Shown: positions 26,511 through 35,283 of the stretch, one piece after another
Layout of the letters: the number at the start of each line of letters is the position of its first letter
Position numbering within the stretch: the first letter of the stretch is position 1
Source of the DNA: Nocardioides sp. 1609
GTDB taxonomy: Bacteria; Actinomycetota; Actinomycetes; Propionibacteriales; Nocardioidaceae
Assembly: GCF_004522105.1 (NCBI RefSeq)
Contig: NZ_SPUJ01000003.1
Coordinates: forward strand, 1 to 64,000
Direction: 5' to 3'
DNA: 64,000 nt
Made by a program: the position numbers and the translations under genes
Notes under the pieces: generated by a model
The model's input: only the letters and a program-made list of their open reading frames with translations
Told to the model about the DNA's origin: nothing
The model's database searches: none

Positions 26511-29039
26511 ATGAGCGATCGTCGCGGCCGGCTGACGGTCTACCTCGGCGCCGCGCCCGGTGTGGGCAAGACCTACGCCATGCTCGGGGAGGCCCGACGC
26601 CGGCGCGAGCGCGGCACCGACGTCGTCGTCGGTTACGTCGAGACCCACGGCCGCGAGCACACCGCCGGGATGCTCGACGGGCTCGAGGTGCTGCCGCGGC
26701 GCGAGGTCGAGCACCGCGGCACCAGGTTCACCGAGATGGACGTCGACGCGATCCTGGCCCGCGCCCCGGCGGTGGTGCTGGTCGACGAGCTCGCCCACAC
26801 CAACGTGCCGGGCAGCGCGCGGGAGAAGCGCGCCGAGGACGTCGAGGTGATCCGGGCCGCCGGCATCGACGTCGTCACCACGGTCAACATCCAGCACCTG
26901 GAGTCGCTCAACGACCAGGTGGAGCGGATCACCGGCGTCCGGCAGCGCGAGACCGTGCCGGACGTCGTCGTGCGCACCGCCGACCAGATCCAGCTCGTCG
27001 ACATGGCGCCGGAGGCCCTGCGCCGCCGGATGGCGCACGGCAACGTCTACCGGCCCGAGAACGTCGACGCCTCGCTCACGTCGTACTTCCGGGTCGGCAA
27101 CCTGACCGCGCTGCGCGAGCTCGCCCTGCTGTGGCTGGCCGACCGGGTCGACGACGCGCTCGGCGACTACCGGCGCGCGCACCGCATCGACCACCCGTGG
27201 CCGACCAAGGAGCGGGTCGTCGTCGCGGTCACCGGCGGCCCGGAGTCCGAGACCCTGATCCGGCGCGGCGCCAAGCTCGCCGAGCGCGCCGTCGGGTCCG
27301 AGCTGCTCGCCGTCCACGTCATCGCCGACGACGGCCTGCGCGACCCCGGCGAGCGGCAGGTGGCCCGGGCCCAGCAGCTCGTCGCCACGCTCGGCGGCAC
27401 CTTCCACACGGTCGTCGGCGAGGACGTCGCCCGGGCGGTCGTGGACTTCGCGACCGGTGCGGACGCGACGATGCTGGTCGTCGGCGTGTCGCGGCACGGG
27501 CGGGTGCGGCGCCTGTTCACCGGCAGCTCCGGCGACCGGATCGCCTCGCTCGCGGGCGCCGTCGACGTCCACCTGGTCACGCACGACCAGGCGGCGCGGG
27601 CCACCCGGGCCCGCGGCGTCCTGTCGTCGCTGAGCACGCGGCGGCAGGTGGCCGGCTGGGTCGCCGCCGTGGTGCTGCCGGTCGTGCTCACCTGGCTGCT
27701 GCAGCGCTTCGAGGACACCGACCAGCTGCCCCTCGCCGAGATGCTGCTGCTGGCCGGCACCGTGCTGGTCGCGCTCGTGGGCGGCCTCCTCCCGGCCCTC
27801 GCCGCCGCCGTGGTCAGCTTCTTCACGCTCAACTGGTTCTTCACCCCGCCGACCGGGGTGCTCACCGTCGCCGAGCCCGCGAACTTCGTGGCGCTCCTCG
27901 TCTACGTCGCGGTCGCCGGCGGTGTCGCGACCGTCGTCGACCGGGCCTCGCGGCGCGCCGCCGAGGCGACCCGGGCGCGCACGGAGGCCGCCACGATGGG
28001 CGCCCTGTCCCGCTCGGTGCTCACCGGCCAGGACACCGCCGAGGCGGTCGTCGCGCGGCTGCGCGAGACCTTCGGCCAGGACGCGGTCTCGCTGCTCGCG
28101 CGCACGCCGTCCGGCTGGCAGGTGGTGGCGGCCAGCGGCGCGCCCTGCGCGCCGACCCCCGACGAGGGCGACACGCGGGTGCGGGTCGACGACGACCACG
28201 TCCTGGTGCTGACCGGCGACCCGCTGCGGGCCAGCGACCAGCGGGTGCTGGAGGGTTTCGCGGTGCAGACGTCGCTGGTGCTCGAGTACCGCCGGCTCCG
28301 GACCCGCGAGGACCGGGCCGCCGTGCTCGAGACGGCCGAGGCGACGTCCACCGCCCTGCTCCGCGCCGTCTCCCACGACCTCCGGACGCCGCTGGCGACG
28401 ATGCGCACCTCGGTCGACGGGCTGGTGGGCGGCGGCGACCTCGTGGGCCCCGACGACCGGGCCGAGCTGGTGCGCTCGCTCGACGACGGCATCGACCGGC
28501 TGGAACGGCTCATCGACCACCTGCTCGACCTGTCCCGGCTCGAGGCGGGCCTGCTGCAGCCGGTGCTGAGCGACCGGTCGCTCGACGAGGTGCTGCCGCT
28601 CGCCGTCGCCGGCCACCCGCCGGGGGCGGTCTCGCTCGAGGTCGACGAGTCGGTGCCGATGGTGCGCACCGACGTCGGGATGCTGGAGCGGGTGGTCGCC
28701 AACCTGGTCGGCAACGCCGTGCGCGCCTCCTGGCAGGACGAGGCGACGGGCCCGACGCCGGTGCGGGTGCTCGCGCACGTGCTGCCGAGGACGGTCGAGG
28801 TGCTCGTGGTCGACCGCGGCCCGGGCGTGCCGGCGGCGCTGCGCGAGCGGATGTTCGCGCCGTTCCAGCGGCTCGACGACTCCTCGGTCGGTGGGCTGGG
28901 CCTCGGCCTGGCCGTGGCGCGCGGGCTCACCGAGGCGCTCGGTGGCACGCTGGAGGCCGAGGACACGCCGGGCGGCGGCCTCACGATGGTGCTCGCGCTC
29001 CCGCGGGCCGAGCCGCCGTCGCTGACGGGGCGGGGGTGA
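26511..29039 (+). CDS. kdpD: Sensor histidine kinase KdpD
   Basis: The 842-residue kinase shows the standard KdpD order. The KdpD domain has a Walker-type GAAPGVGKTYAML (about 12-24) and VDELAHTN. A universal-stress-protein domain follows (about 230-365). Four TM helices of the DUF4118 region lie at about 380-480, then GAF-like sequence, HisKA with the phosphorylated His622 in VSHDLRTPLAT, and HATPase with NAVRAS and GLGLGLAVARGL. It senses K+ limitation and phosphorylates KdpE. It follows kdpC by 18 nt, so structural and regulatory genes share one operon. Confidence 0.96.
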   Translation: MSDRRGRLTVYLGAAPGVGKTYAMLGEARRRRERGTDVVVGYVETHGREHTAGMLDGLEVLPRREVEHRGTRFTEMDVDAILARAPAVVLVDELAHTNVPGSAREKRAEDVEVIRAAGIDVVTTVNIQHLESLNDQVERITGVRQRETVPDVVVRTADQIQLVDMAPEALRRRMAHGNVYRPENVDASLTSYFRVGNLTALRELALLWLADRVDDALGDYRRAHRIDHPWPTKERVVVAVTGGPESETLIRRGAKLAERAVGSELLAVHVIADDGLRDPGERQVARAQQLVATLGGTFHTVVGEDVARAVVDFATGADATMLVVGVSRHGRVRRLFTGSSGDRIASLAGAVDVHLVTHDQAARATRARGVLSSLSTRRQVAGWVAAVVLPVVLTWLLQRFEDTDQLPLAEMLLLAGTVLVALVGGLLPALAAAVVSFFTLNWFFTPPTGVLTVAEPANFVALLVYVAVAGGVATVVDRASRRAAEATRARTEAATMGALSRSVLTGQDTAEAVVARLRETFGQDAVSLLARTPSGWQVVAASGAPCAPTPDEGDTRVRVDDDHVLVLTGDPLRASDQRVLEGFAVQTSLVLEYRRLRTREDRAAVLETAEATSTALLRAVSHDLRTPLATMRTSVDGLVGGGDLVGPDDRAELVRSLDDGIDRLERLIDHLLDLSRLEAGLLQPVLSDRSLDEVLPLAVAGHPPGAVSLEVDESVPMVRTDVGMLERVVANLVGNAVRASWQDEATGPTPVRVLAHVLPRTVEVLVVDRGPGVPAALRERMFAPFQRLDDSSVGGLGLGLAVARGLTEALGGTLEAEDTPGGGLTMVLALPRAEPPSLTGRG

Positions 29040-29043
29040 GCAG

Positions 29044-29718
29044 GTGAAGGTGCTGGTGGTCGACGACGAGCCGGCGCTGGCGCGCGCCCTCGCGATCAAC
29101 CTGCGCGCCCACGGCTGGGAGGTCGTCACGGCCGCCGACGGCCGCGGCGCCCTCGACGCCGCCGCGACGACGCACCCGGACGTCGTCCTCCTCGACCTGG
29201 GCCTGCCCGACCTCGACGGCACCGAGGTGATCTCGGGCCTGCGCGGCTGGACGACGGTGCCGATCGTCGTCCTCTCGGCGCGCCAGCACGGCGAGGACAA
29301 GGTCGAGGCGCTCGACCTCGGCGCCGACGACTACGTCACCAAGCCGTTCGCGATGAACGAGCTGATGGCGCGGCTGCGCGCCGCCGTCCGCCGCGCCCAG
29401 GAGGCCGCCCCGACGGCGGCGCTGGTGCAGGTCGGCGACCTCGCCATCGACCTGGCCCGCAAGCGGGTCGCCAAGGCCGGCGTCGACGTCCGGCTCACCC
29501 CGACCGAGTGGGCCTTCCTCGAGCTGCTCGCCCGCAACCTCGGCCGGCTGGTCCCGCGCGAGCAGGTGCTGCGCGAGGTGTGGGGCCCGGCGTACCTGCA
29601 CGAGACGCACTACCTGCGCGTCTACGCCGCCCAGCTGCGCCGCAAGCTCGAGGACGACCCGTCCGCCCCGCGCCACCTCCTGACCAGCTCCGGGCTCGGC
29701 TACACGCTCGAGCCGTAG
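29044..29718 (+). CDS. kdpE: Response regulator KdpE
   Basis: The 224-residue OmpR-family regulator has a receiver domain with phospho-acceptor Asp51 (VVLLDLGLPD), acidic pair DDE at 7-9, and lysine in YVTKPF. A winged-helix DNA-binding domain follows (LTPTEWAFLELLARN to TSSGLGYTLEP). It is activated by KdpD and should induce kdp expression, perhaps at the repeats near 21836-21883. It starts 4 nt after the kdpD stop and is followed by a 67-bp palindrome. Confidence 0.95.
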   Translation: MKVLVVDDEPALARALAINLRAHGWEVVTAADGRGALDAAATTHPDVVLLDLGLPDLDGTEVISGLRGWTTVPIVVLSARQHGEDKVEALDLGADDYVTKPFAMNELMARLRAAVRRAQEAAPTAALVQVGDLAIDLARKRVAKAGVDVRLTPTEWAFLELLARNLGRLVPREQVLREVWGPAYLHETHYLRVYAAQLRRKLEDDPSAPRHLLTSSGLGYTLEP

Positions 29719-29733
29719 CCTCCCGCTCCCGCC

Positions 29734-29800
29734 GGGGTAGTCCCGGACGATCGACCCCGGTCCGGCGCCGGATGTGGGGCCGATCGTCCGGGACTACCCC
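29734..29800. repeat. 67-bp inverted-repeat element, copy 2
   Basis: 25-bp arms with one mismatch (A at 29754) and a 17-nt loop that contains the palindrome TCCGGCGCCGGA. It lies between convergent kdpE and the DUF4446 gene. Its right arm overlaps the last codons of the DUF4446 gene and supplies the TAG stop (29794-29796). Confidence 0.92.
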
Positions 29801-30186
29801 CGCGCGAGGGTGATCGCCTCGTCCTCCTCGGGCGAGAGCTGCTGCTCGCAGCTCCACCCGGTGACGTTCTTGGCGTAGGAGCGGGCCTCGCTGCGGCCGT
29901 GGATCGAGCTCAGCAGGACGCCGTCGCCGTGGTCGTCGAGCAGCGCCAGGCTCCACGAGAGGTGCCCGCCGACGTCGCCGAACGCGTCGTAGCGGACGAC
30001 GGCGAGGTGGCGCAGCACGTCGGCGCCCTCCGCGCGCAGGGCCGCGACCTCCTGGCGCAGGCCGTGGACGTCCTGGGGCAGGTCGGAGCCGTCGGCGCGC
30101 CGGCTGGTGCGGCGCAGCGCGACCACGGCCACGGCCAGCGCCGCGGCCGCCAGGACGACGGCGACGACCGCCAGCACCTCGAGCAT
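29794..30186 (-). CDS. DUF4446 family membrane-anchored protein
   Basis: The 130-residue protein has an N-terminal TM helix (LEVLAVVAVVLAAAALAVAVVAL), a short coiled-coil stretch (VHGLRQEVAALRAEGADV), and the DUF4446 core: LAVVRYDAFGDVGGHLSWSLALLDDHGDGVLLSSIHGR and EARSYAKNV. The family's function is unknown. TACCGT lies 6 nt before the ATG, so it is probably leaderless. The stop codon lies within the neighbouring 67-bp inverted repeat, so the last residues are element-derived. Confidence 0.88.
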   Translation of the reverse strand: MLEVLAVVAVVLAAAALAVAVVALRRTSRRADGSDLPQDVHGLRQEVAALRAEGADVLRHLAVVRYDAFGDVGGHLSWSLALLDDHGDGVLLSSIHGRSEARSYAKNVTGWSCEQQLSPEEDEAITLARG

Positions 30187-30260
30187 GCGCCCACGGTAGG
30201 CGGGTCCCGGGCCGACGCCCGGCAGGCACACCGTGCCCCGCCCGCCCCACCCGCCACCAG

Positions 30261-30292
30261 GATTGTCTGACAATCGCCGGCATCACTAGGCT
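30261..30292 (+). promoter_or_regulatory. arcA promoter with FadR-type operator
   Basis: GATTGTCTGACAATC (30261-30275) is a perfect 7+1+7 palindrome of the TTGTCnGACAA type bound by FadR-subfamily GntR repressors. The -10 box TAGGCT (30287-30292) ends 6 nt before the arcA ATG, so the transcript should be leaderless. The operator lies about where the -35 box would be, consistent with repression. The GntR gene is not in this window. Confidence 0.6.
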
Positions 30293-30298
30293 GCCGCC

Positions 30299-31507
30299 AT
30301 GACGCACGGAGCGGACAGCGAAGTCGGACGACTCAGGACGGTCATGCTGCACCGCCCCGGCGGTGAGCTCACCCGGCTGACCCCACGCAACAACGACCGG
30401 CTCCTCTTCGACGGCATCCCCTGGGTGGCCCGCGCGCAGGAGGAGCACGACGCGTTCGCGCAGGCCCTGCGCGAGCGGGACGTCGAGGTGCTCTACCTCA
30501 CCGACCTGCTCACCGAGACCCTCGCCGACGACGGGGCCCGGGCCGCCGCGATCTCCGACGCGCTCGCCGGGCTCGACCTGGGCGACACGATGCGGCGCTA
30601 CCTCCAGGGGTTCCTGGGCGAGGCCAGCCCGGCCGAGCTGACGACGTACCTCACGGCGGGGATCCGCAACGACGAGGTGCGTGGCGGGTTCGGCCTGGTC
30701 ACCTCGCTGCTCACCCACGACGACTTCCTCATCGACCCGCTGCCCAACCTGCTCTTCACCCGCGACTCCTCGGTGTGGGTGCGCGACCACGTCGCGATCA
30801 CCTCGCTGGCCATGCCGGCCCGCAAGCGCGAGACCGAGCTGACCGAGCTGATCTACACCCGCCACCCGCGGTTCGTGGGCACCCCGCGGATCCACGGCTC
30901 CCACTACGAGCACGTCGAGGGCGGCGACGTCCTGCTGCTCGCGCCCGGGGTGGTCGCGGTCGGCGTCGGGGAGCGCACGACGCCCGCCGGCGTCGAGCGC
31001 CTGGCCCGGCAGGTCTTCGACGACGACCTCGCGCACACCGTGCTCGCCGTCCCGATCGCGCAGGAGCGCGCGACCATGCACCTCGACACCATCTGCACGA
31101 TGGTCGACGTCGACAAGATGGTCGTCTACGAGAACGTCGCCGACTCGCTCGTCGCGTTCACGGTCACGCCCGACGGGCTGTCCGACGCCGGCGACCTGCG
31201 CCTCTCGGTCGCCGAGGCCCGCCCCTTCCTCGAGGCTGCGGCCGACGCGATGGGCATCGACGTCCTGCACCGCATCGACACCGGCCTCGACCCGGTCACC
31301 GCCGAGCGCGAGCAGTGGGACGACGGCAACAACACCCTCGCCCTCGCGCCCCGGGTCGCCGTCGCCTACGAGCGCAACGACGCCACCAACGACCGCCTCG
31401 AGGAGGCCGGCATCGAGGTGGTCCGCATCGCCGGCTCCGAGCTGGGCTCGGGCCGCGGCGGTCCGCGCTGCATGAGCTGCCCGATCGAGCGCGACCCGCT
31501 GGTCTGA
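30299..31507 (+). CDS. arcA: Arginine deiminase
   Basis: The 402-residue enzyme hydrolyses arginine to citrulline and ammonia. Guanidine-modifying-fold motifs are in order: [19 protein letters not shown] (N-terminus), [33 protein letters not shown] with the catalytic histidine, and C-terminal GGPRCMSCP with the nucleophile Cys391. Length matches the family. No ornithine carbamoyltransferase, carbamate kinase or arginine/ornithine antiporter is adjacent, so the usual ATP-yielding pathway is not encoded here. Confidence 0.96.
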   Translation: MTHGADSEVGRLRTVMLHRPGGELTRLTPRNNDRLLFDGIPWVARAQEEHDAFAQALRERDVEVLYLTDLLTETLADDGARAAAISDALAGLDLGDTMRRYLQGFLGEASPAELTTYLTAGIRNDEVRGGFGLVTSLLTHDDFLIDPLPNLLFTRDSSVWVRDHVAITSLAMPARKRETELTELIYTRHPRFVGTPRIHGSHYEHVEGGDVLLLAPGVVAVGVGERTTPAGVERLARQVFDDDLAHTVLAVPIAQERATMHLDTICTMVDVDKMVVYENVADSLVAFTVTPDGLSDAGDLRLSVAEARPFLEAAADAMGIDVLHRIDTGLDPVTAEREQWDDGNNTLALAPRVAVAYERNDATNDRLEEAGIEVVRIAGSELGSGRGGPRCMSCPIERDPLV

Positions 31508-31553
31508 CCGGCCGCGGCCGGTCCGAGCGGGGCGGGGCGGGGCGGCCACACGA

Positions 31554-31616
31554 GTGCAATTGCCCTCACTGGCTCGGTTCTCGACGCCAGAACCGAGCCA
31601 GCGTCGGCAATTGCAC
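31554..31616. repeat. Two-stem palindrome after arcA
   Basis: The outer arms GTGCAATTGCC/GGCAATTGCAC (11 bp) and inner arms GGCTCGGTTCT/AGAACCGAGCC (11 bp) are both perfect, separated by a 6+6-nt internal loop and closed by a 7-nt loop. It may terminate arcA. Its size is like the 67-bp elements but its sequence is unrelated. Confidence 0.85.
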
Positions 31617-31713
31617 GGCTGGGGCAGTCCGGACGGGCGCCGGCCCGGTCTCGCGCAGGAGCGGCGCGCGTCTCGCCACCGTCACCTCCGGTCGGCGCCG
31701 TCGTTGAGCAGGC

Positions 31714-32112
31714 ATGGCGACGTTCTTCGACTCGTTCAGCGCGCGTGAGATCGCGCAGATCAGTGCCCACGGCCGTCGGGTCCGGCTGCCGGAGGGCTGG
31801 TCGCCGATCTGGGAGCGCACCCCCGCCGACAAGGCCTACATCATCCTCGACGGCTCGGTCTCGGTCCGGCGCGGCGGCACGGAGATCGCCCGCCTCGGCG
31901 CCGGCGACATCGTCGGCGAGGCCGCGATCGTCGGTCGCTCGCTGCGTACCGCGACGGTGGTCGCGCTGACGCCGTTGAGCGCGATCCACTTCACCGACAC
32001 CGACATCAACGAGCTGCTCGAGGAGCTCCCCGGCTTCCGCGACAAGCTCGTCGCGGTGGTGGAGTCGCGGGTCGGCGGCCCCACGAGCGGTCCCGCCCAG
32101 CAGATCGGCTAG
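31714..32112 (+). CDS. Stand-alone cyclic-nucleotide-binding domain protein
   Basis: The 132-residue protein is a single cNMP-binding beta-roll: DKAYIILDGSVSVRRGGTEIARLGAGDIVGEAAIVGRSLRTATVVAL, with the phosphate-binding cassette GEAAIVGRSLRTATV (about residues 69-83). The usual phosphate-binding Arg-Thr/Ser pair is matched by RTA. No DNA-binding or channel domain follows, so it probably senses cAMP or a similar ligand and acts on a partner. Homologous CRP-like short proteins are common in actinobacteria. It is downstream of arcA and the palindrome. Confidence 0.85.
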   Translation: MATFFDSFSAREIAQISAHGRRVRLPEGWSPIWERTPADKAYIILDGSVSVRRGGTEIARLGAGDIVGEAAIVGRSLRTATVVALTPLSAIHFTDTDINELLEELPGFRDKLVAVVESRVGGPTSGPAQQIG

Positions 32113-32132
32113 CGGATCGGCTGGCAGATCGG

Positions 32133-33068
32133 CTAGCGGATCGTCACCTGACGGTTCGCCAGGCCCGAGCGTGCCGCGCGCTGCTCGGCGGTGAGCGGCG
32201 AGGTGTCGGCCAGCGCGGCGTCGAGCGCCTTCTTGAACGTCGCGGCCGGCTCCTCGAGCACCTCGGCCCCGGTGCCGACGGCGAGGTCCCAGACGGGCGC
32301 GAGCAGCCCGTGCGCGCGGAACATCCCGACCAGGCGGGCGTCGGGGACGATCACGTCGTCGCCGCTCACGTGCAGCCGGGCCAGCGCGTCGAGGAGCGCG
32401 TCCTCGGGCTCCGGCATCACCCAGCGCAGGTGCTCCTTGGTGCCGACGTCGGTCCAGTACGCCGCCTCGACCGAGCTCAGCCGCGAGGTGGGCGTCGCGG
32501 CGTCGTTCGCCTGCTCGAGCGCGCCGGCGAGCTCGTCGCTGTCCTCGAGGTCGGAGACCCAGTAGTCGAACCCGTCGTGCACGGTGACCTCGAGCGTCTC
32601 GTCGGTGACGAGGTCCTGGAGCCGGTGGCCCGGCCCGGGCGGCGTCGTCAGCCCGACGATGCCGGGCTCGGCGGCCAGCGCGGCCTCGAGGACGGCGGCC
32701 AGGTCGCGCGAGGGGTCGCCGAACTGGTGCTGCACCTGCAGACCCAGCCAGACCTCGCCGCTGTCGCGCGACATGGCGGGCACCGCGCCGGGGAGCAGGG
32801 TGCAGAGCCGGACGGTGCGATCCTCGTGGCCCTGGATCGTCAGCGGCGCGGTGGCCGCCGGCACGAGCTCGCGCAGCGCGATGATGTCGCACTCGCCGGG
32901 CAGGCCCTCGAACGGGCGCGCGACGTACACGTCGGCACCGCCGGAGGCTCCGTGGCAGGCCTTGTAGCGCTTGCCGGAGCCGCACGGGCAGGGCTGCCGC
33001 GGACCGACCGCCCCGTCGGTCTCGGCGGGAGCGTGGTCGCGGGCCTTGGTGCGGGACTTCTTCGCCAT
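32133..33068 (-). CDS. DUF5926 protein with N-terminal SEC-C zinc motif
   Basis: From ATG 33068 (MAKKSRTKARD) the product has 311 residues. A SEC-C motif (QPCPCGSGKRYKACHG, about residues 24-39) gives a CxC...CH zinc site like that at the SecA C-terminus. The rest is the DUF5926 core with YVARPFEGLPGECDIIALRELVPAATAP, GEVWLGLQVQ and FDYWVSDLED. This actinobacterial family has no established function; SEC-C zinc motifs often mediate protein contacts. The upstream in-frame ATG at 33107 is less likely. Confidence 0.82.
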   Translation of the reverse strand: MAKKSRTKARDHAPAETDGAVGPRQPCPCGSGKRYKACHGASGGADVYVARPFEGLPGECDIIALRELVPAATAPLTIQGHEDRTVRLCTLLPGAVPAMSRDSGEVWLGLQVQHQFGDPSRDLAAVLEAALAAEPGIVGLTTPPGPGHRLQDLVTDETLEVTVHDGFDYWVSDLEDSDELAGALEQANDAATPTSRLSSVEAAYWTDVGTKEHLRWVMPEPEDALLDALARLHVSGDDVIVPDARLVGMFRAHGLLAPVWDLAVGTGAEVLEEPAATFKKALDAALADTSPLTAEQRAARSGLANRQVTIR

Positions 33069-33123
33069 GGCGCAGAACCTACCGGGGCCGGGGGACCCGT
33101 CCCGCACCCAGCCACCGCGGAGG

Positions 33124-33903
33124 TCAGCGGCCGAGCCGCTCCAGCATGTAGGCCGGCCGGTCGGTGATGACGGCCTTCACGCCGAGCTCGAGGCAGCGCT
33201 CGAGGTCACGGTCGGTGTTGACGGTCCACACGTGCATGTCGTGCCCGTCGGCGGTGATCCGCCTCCCGAGCTTGCGGTGCTCGTGGAGCAGCTGGACGCC
33301 CGGGCCGACGATCCACCCGGGCCCGATGACGCGGCGCAGCATCGACCAGTGCTGCGCCCGGTCGACCAGCTGGACCAGCTGGATGCCGGGCGCCGCGCGC
33401 TCGACGCGCTGCAGGGCGGTGAAGGAGAAGCTCATCACCCGCACCGGGGACCCCGGCGCGTCCCACCCGAAGTCCTCGAGCATCTCCACCAGCCGGCGCT
33501 CCACGAGCCCGCCGTACCGCGTGGGGTGCTTGGTCTCGATCGCCACCTCGACTCGCCGGTCGAGGTCGGCGACGGTCTCGAGCAGCTTGCGCAGCGTCAG
33601 CACCCGGTCGAGCGACTCGTCGCGCTCGGGCGCCTCGTCGTCGAGGTCGGCCCACGGGTTCTTCCACGAGGCGAAGTCGAGCTCGTTGAGGTCGGCGAGG
33701 TCCATCGTGGAGACCAGCCCCTGAGCCTGCGCCGTCCGCCGGAGGTCGCGGTCGTGCACGCACACCAGGTGGCCGTCGGCGGTCAGCCGGACGTCGCACT
33801 CCAGCCCGTCGGCCCCGGACTCGAGCGCGGCGAGGTAGGCCGCGAGCGTGTGCTCGGCGATCTCGTCGCTCGCCCCCCGGTGAGCCACGACCTGCGTCGT
33901 CAT
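33124..33903 (-). CDS. Glycerophosphodiester phosphodiesterase
   Basis: The 259-residue cytosolic TIM-barrel enzyme shows GDPD signatures: AHRGASDEIAEHTLAAY (His8, Arg9), GADGLECDVRLTADGHLVCVHDRDL (metal-binding Glu/Asp, catalytic His), VEVAIETKHPT, and HMHVWTVNTDRDLERCLELGVKAVITDRP. It hydrolyses glycerophosphodiesters to glycerol-3-phosphate and an alcohol, recycling phospholipid head groups. No signal peptide is present. It ends about 55 bp before the DUF5926 start on the same strand. Confidence 0.95.
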   Translation of the reverse strand: MTTQVVAHRGASDEIAEHTLAAYLAALESGADGLECDVRLTADGHLVCVHDRDLRRTAQAQGLVSTMDLADLNELDFASWKNPWADLDDEAPERDESLDRVLTLRKLLETVADLDRRVEVAIETKHPTRYGGLVERRLVEMLEDFGWDAPGSPVRVMSFSFTALQRVERAAPGIQLVQLVDRAQHWSMLRRVIGPGWIVGPGVQLLHEHRKLGRRITADGHDMHVWTVNTDRDLERCLELGVKAVITDRPAYMLERLGR

Positions 33904-34036
33904 GTCTCCATCGTGCCCGACCGGGTGCAGCCGGGCGGCGGCAGCGGTCGGAGTGTCGGTCCCCGAGCGTGCACGGTCACACCTGGGGCACCCCGATCGT
34001 CAGAGGAGTGACGGACCTGGATGGAAGGGTGGAGCC

Positions 34037-34945
34037 GTGGACCGGAACGAGCTGTTCGAGACCGAGCGACCACGACTCGTGGGGATCGCGAGCCGGGTCC
34101 TCGGCGACCACGCCGAGGCCGAGGACGTCGTCCAGCAGGCCTGGCTGCGGATGGACCGGACGGCGTCCGGCACCGTCATCGAGAACGTGCCGGCCTGGCT
34201 GACGACCGTGACCACCCGCCTCTGCCTCGACCGGCTGCGGTCGCGCACGCCGGTCCCGGTCGACGACGCCGACCTGGACCACCTGGACCAGCGAGGCGAG
34301 TGGGGCGAACGGGACGACCGGGGCGAGGCCGGCGGCGACCCTGCCGACGACGTCGCCCTGGCCGACACCGTCGGGCTGGCCCTGCACGTGGTGCTCGACC
34401 GGCTCTCGCCGCGCGAGCGGGTCGCGTTCGTGCTGCACGACAGCTTCGGCTTCGAGTTCCCGACGATCGCGGCCGTCCTCGACACGACGCCGGCCGCGGC
34501 CCGCAAGCTCGCCTCACGGGCGCGGGCCAAGGTCTCCCAGCCTCGCCCCGAGGACCGGCTCGCCGACTGGGAGGTCGTCGACGCCTTCATGGCCGCGGCC
34601 CGCGGCGGCGACCTCGAGCGGCTGCTGCACCTGCTGGCACCCGACGCCACCGTCGGCGCCGACGACGCCGCCGTCCGGGCCGGCACCCCGGAGCGGATCG
34701 AGGGCCGGGACGAGGTGGCGGCGTTCTTCGACGGCAGCGCCGCCGCGGCGTTCCCGGTCTTCGTCGGCGAGCGCCCCGGCGCGGCCTGGTTCCACCTCGG
34801 CGCGGCGAGGGTCGTCTTCGACTTCACCGTCGCCGGCGGCGTCGTGCAGACCATCACCTTCCGCGCCGCGCCCGACGTGCTCGCCGACGTCGTGCGCCGC
34901 GACGGAGCCACCCCCACCCACCCCACCACCAGGAGAGACCGATGA
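34037..34945 (+). CDS. SigJ-type ECF sigma factor with SnoaL-like C-terminus
   Basis: GTG 34037 gives 302 residues. Region 2 (ERPRLVGIASRVLGDHAEAEDVVQQAWLRM) and region 4 (LDRLSPRERVAFVLHDSFGFEFPTIAAVLDTTPAAARKLASRAR) are followed from about residue 180 by an NTF2/SnoaL-like domain (VVDAFMAAARGGDLERLLHLLAPDATV, VVFDFTVAGGVVQTITF). This is the ECF41/SigJ architecture, where the C-terminal domain controls activity instead of a separate anti-sigma. Partner genes of ECF41 factors are usually adjacent redox or carboxymuconolactone proteins; here a DUF1059 gene overlaps by 4 bp. Confidence 0.92.
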   Translation: MDRNELFETERPRLVGIASRVLGDHAEAEDVVQQAWLRMDRTASGTVIENVPAWLTTVTTRLCLDRLRSRTPVPVDDADLDHLDQRGEWGERDDRGEAGGDPADDVALADTVGLALHVVLDRLSPRERVAFVLHDSFGFEFPTIAAVLDTTPAAARKLASRARAKVSQPRPEDRLADWEVVDAFMAAARGGDLERLLHLLAPDATVGADDAAVRAGTPERIEGRDEVAAFFDGSAAAAFPVFVGERPGAAWFHLGAARVVFDFTVAGGVVQTITFRAAPDVLADVVRRDGATPTHPTTRRDR

Positions 34946-35178
34946 AGACCATGACCTGCCGCGACCTCGGCGGACCCTGCGAGCTCGCGCACCGCGGTGA
35001 GAGCGCCGACGACGTCATCAACGCCCAGGACCAGCACCTGAAGGAGGCGGAGAAGGCCGGCGACGCCAGCCACCAGGAGGCGCGCGACGCCATGAAGGGG
35101 CGGTGGCGGCACCCGAAGAAGTCGCTGGGCTGGTACCGGGACACCAAGGCCGCCTTCGCCGCGCTCCCCGAGGACTGA
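34942..35178 (+). CDS. DUF1059 family small protein
   Basis: The 78-residue product starts at ATG 34942 with AGGAGA upstream, overlapping the sigma gene stop (ATGA). The DUF1059 motif is at the N-terminus: KTMTCRDLGGPCELAHRGESADDVINAQDQHLKE, with Cys-Cys-His and a helical segment that may bind a metal. The C-terminus ends with KGRWRHPKKSLGWYRDTKAAFAALPED, which looks lineage-specific. The function is unknown; overlap suggests it is part of the SigJ output or control. Confidence 0.88.
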   Translation: MKTMTCRDLGGPCELAHRGESADDVINAQDQHLKEAEKAGDASHQEARDAMKGRWRHPKKSLGWYRDTKAAFAALPED

Positions 35179-35283
35179 CCTCGGTACTACGACCTACGGA
35201 CATCTGGGAACCCGGACCCGGCCCGGCCTTGACTGAGGACACACCGCACCGCGGTGTCTTCACATCGTCCGGAGGGACCCCCC

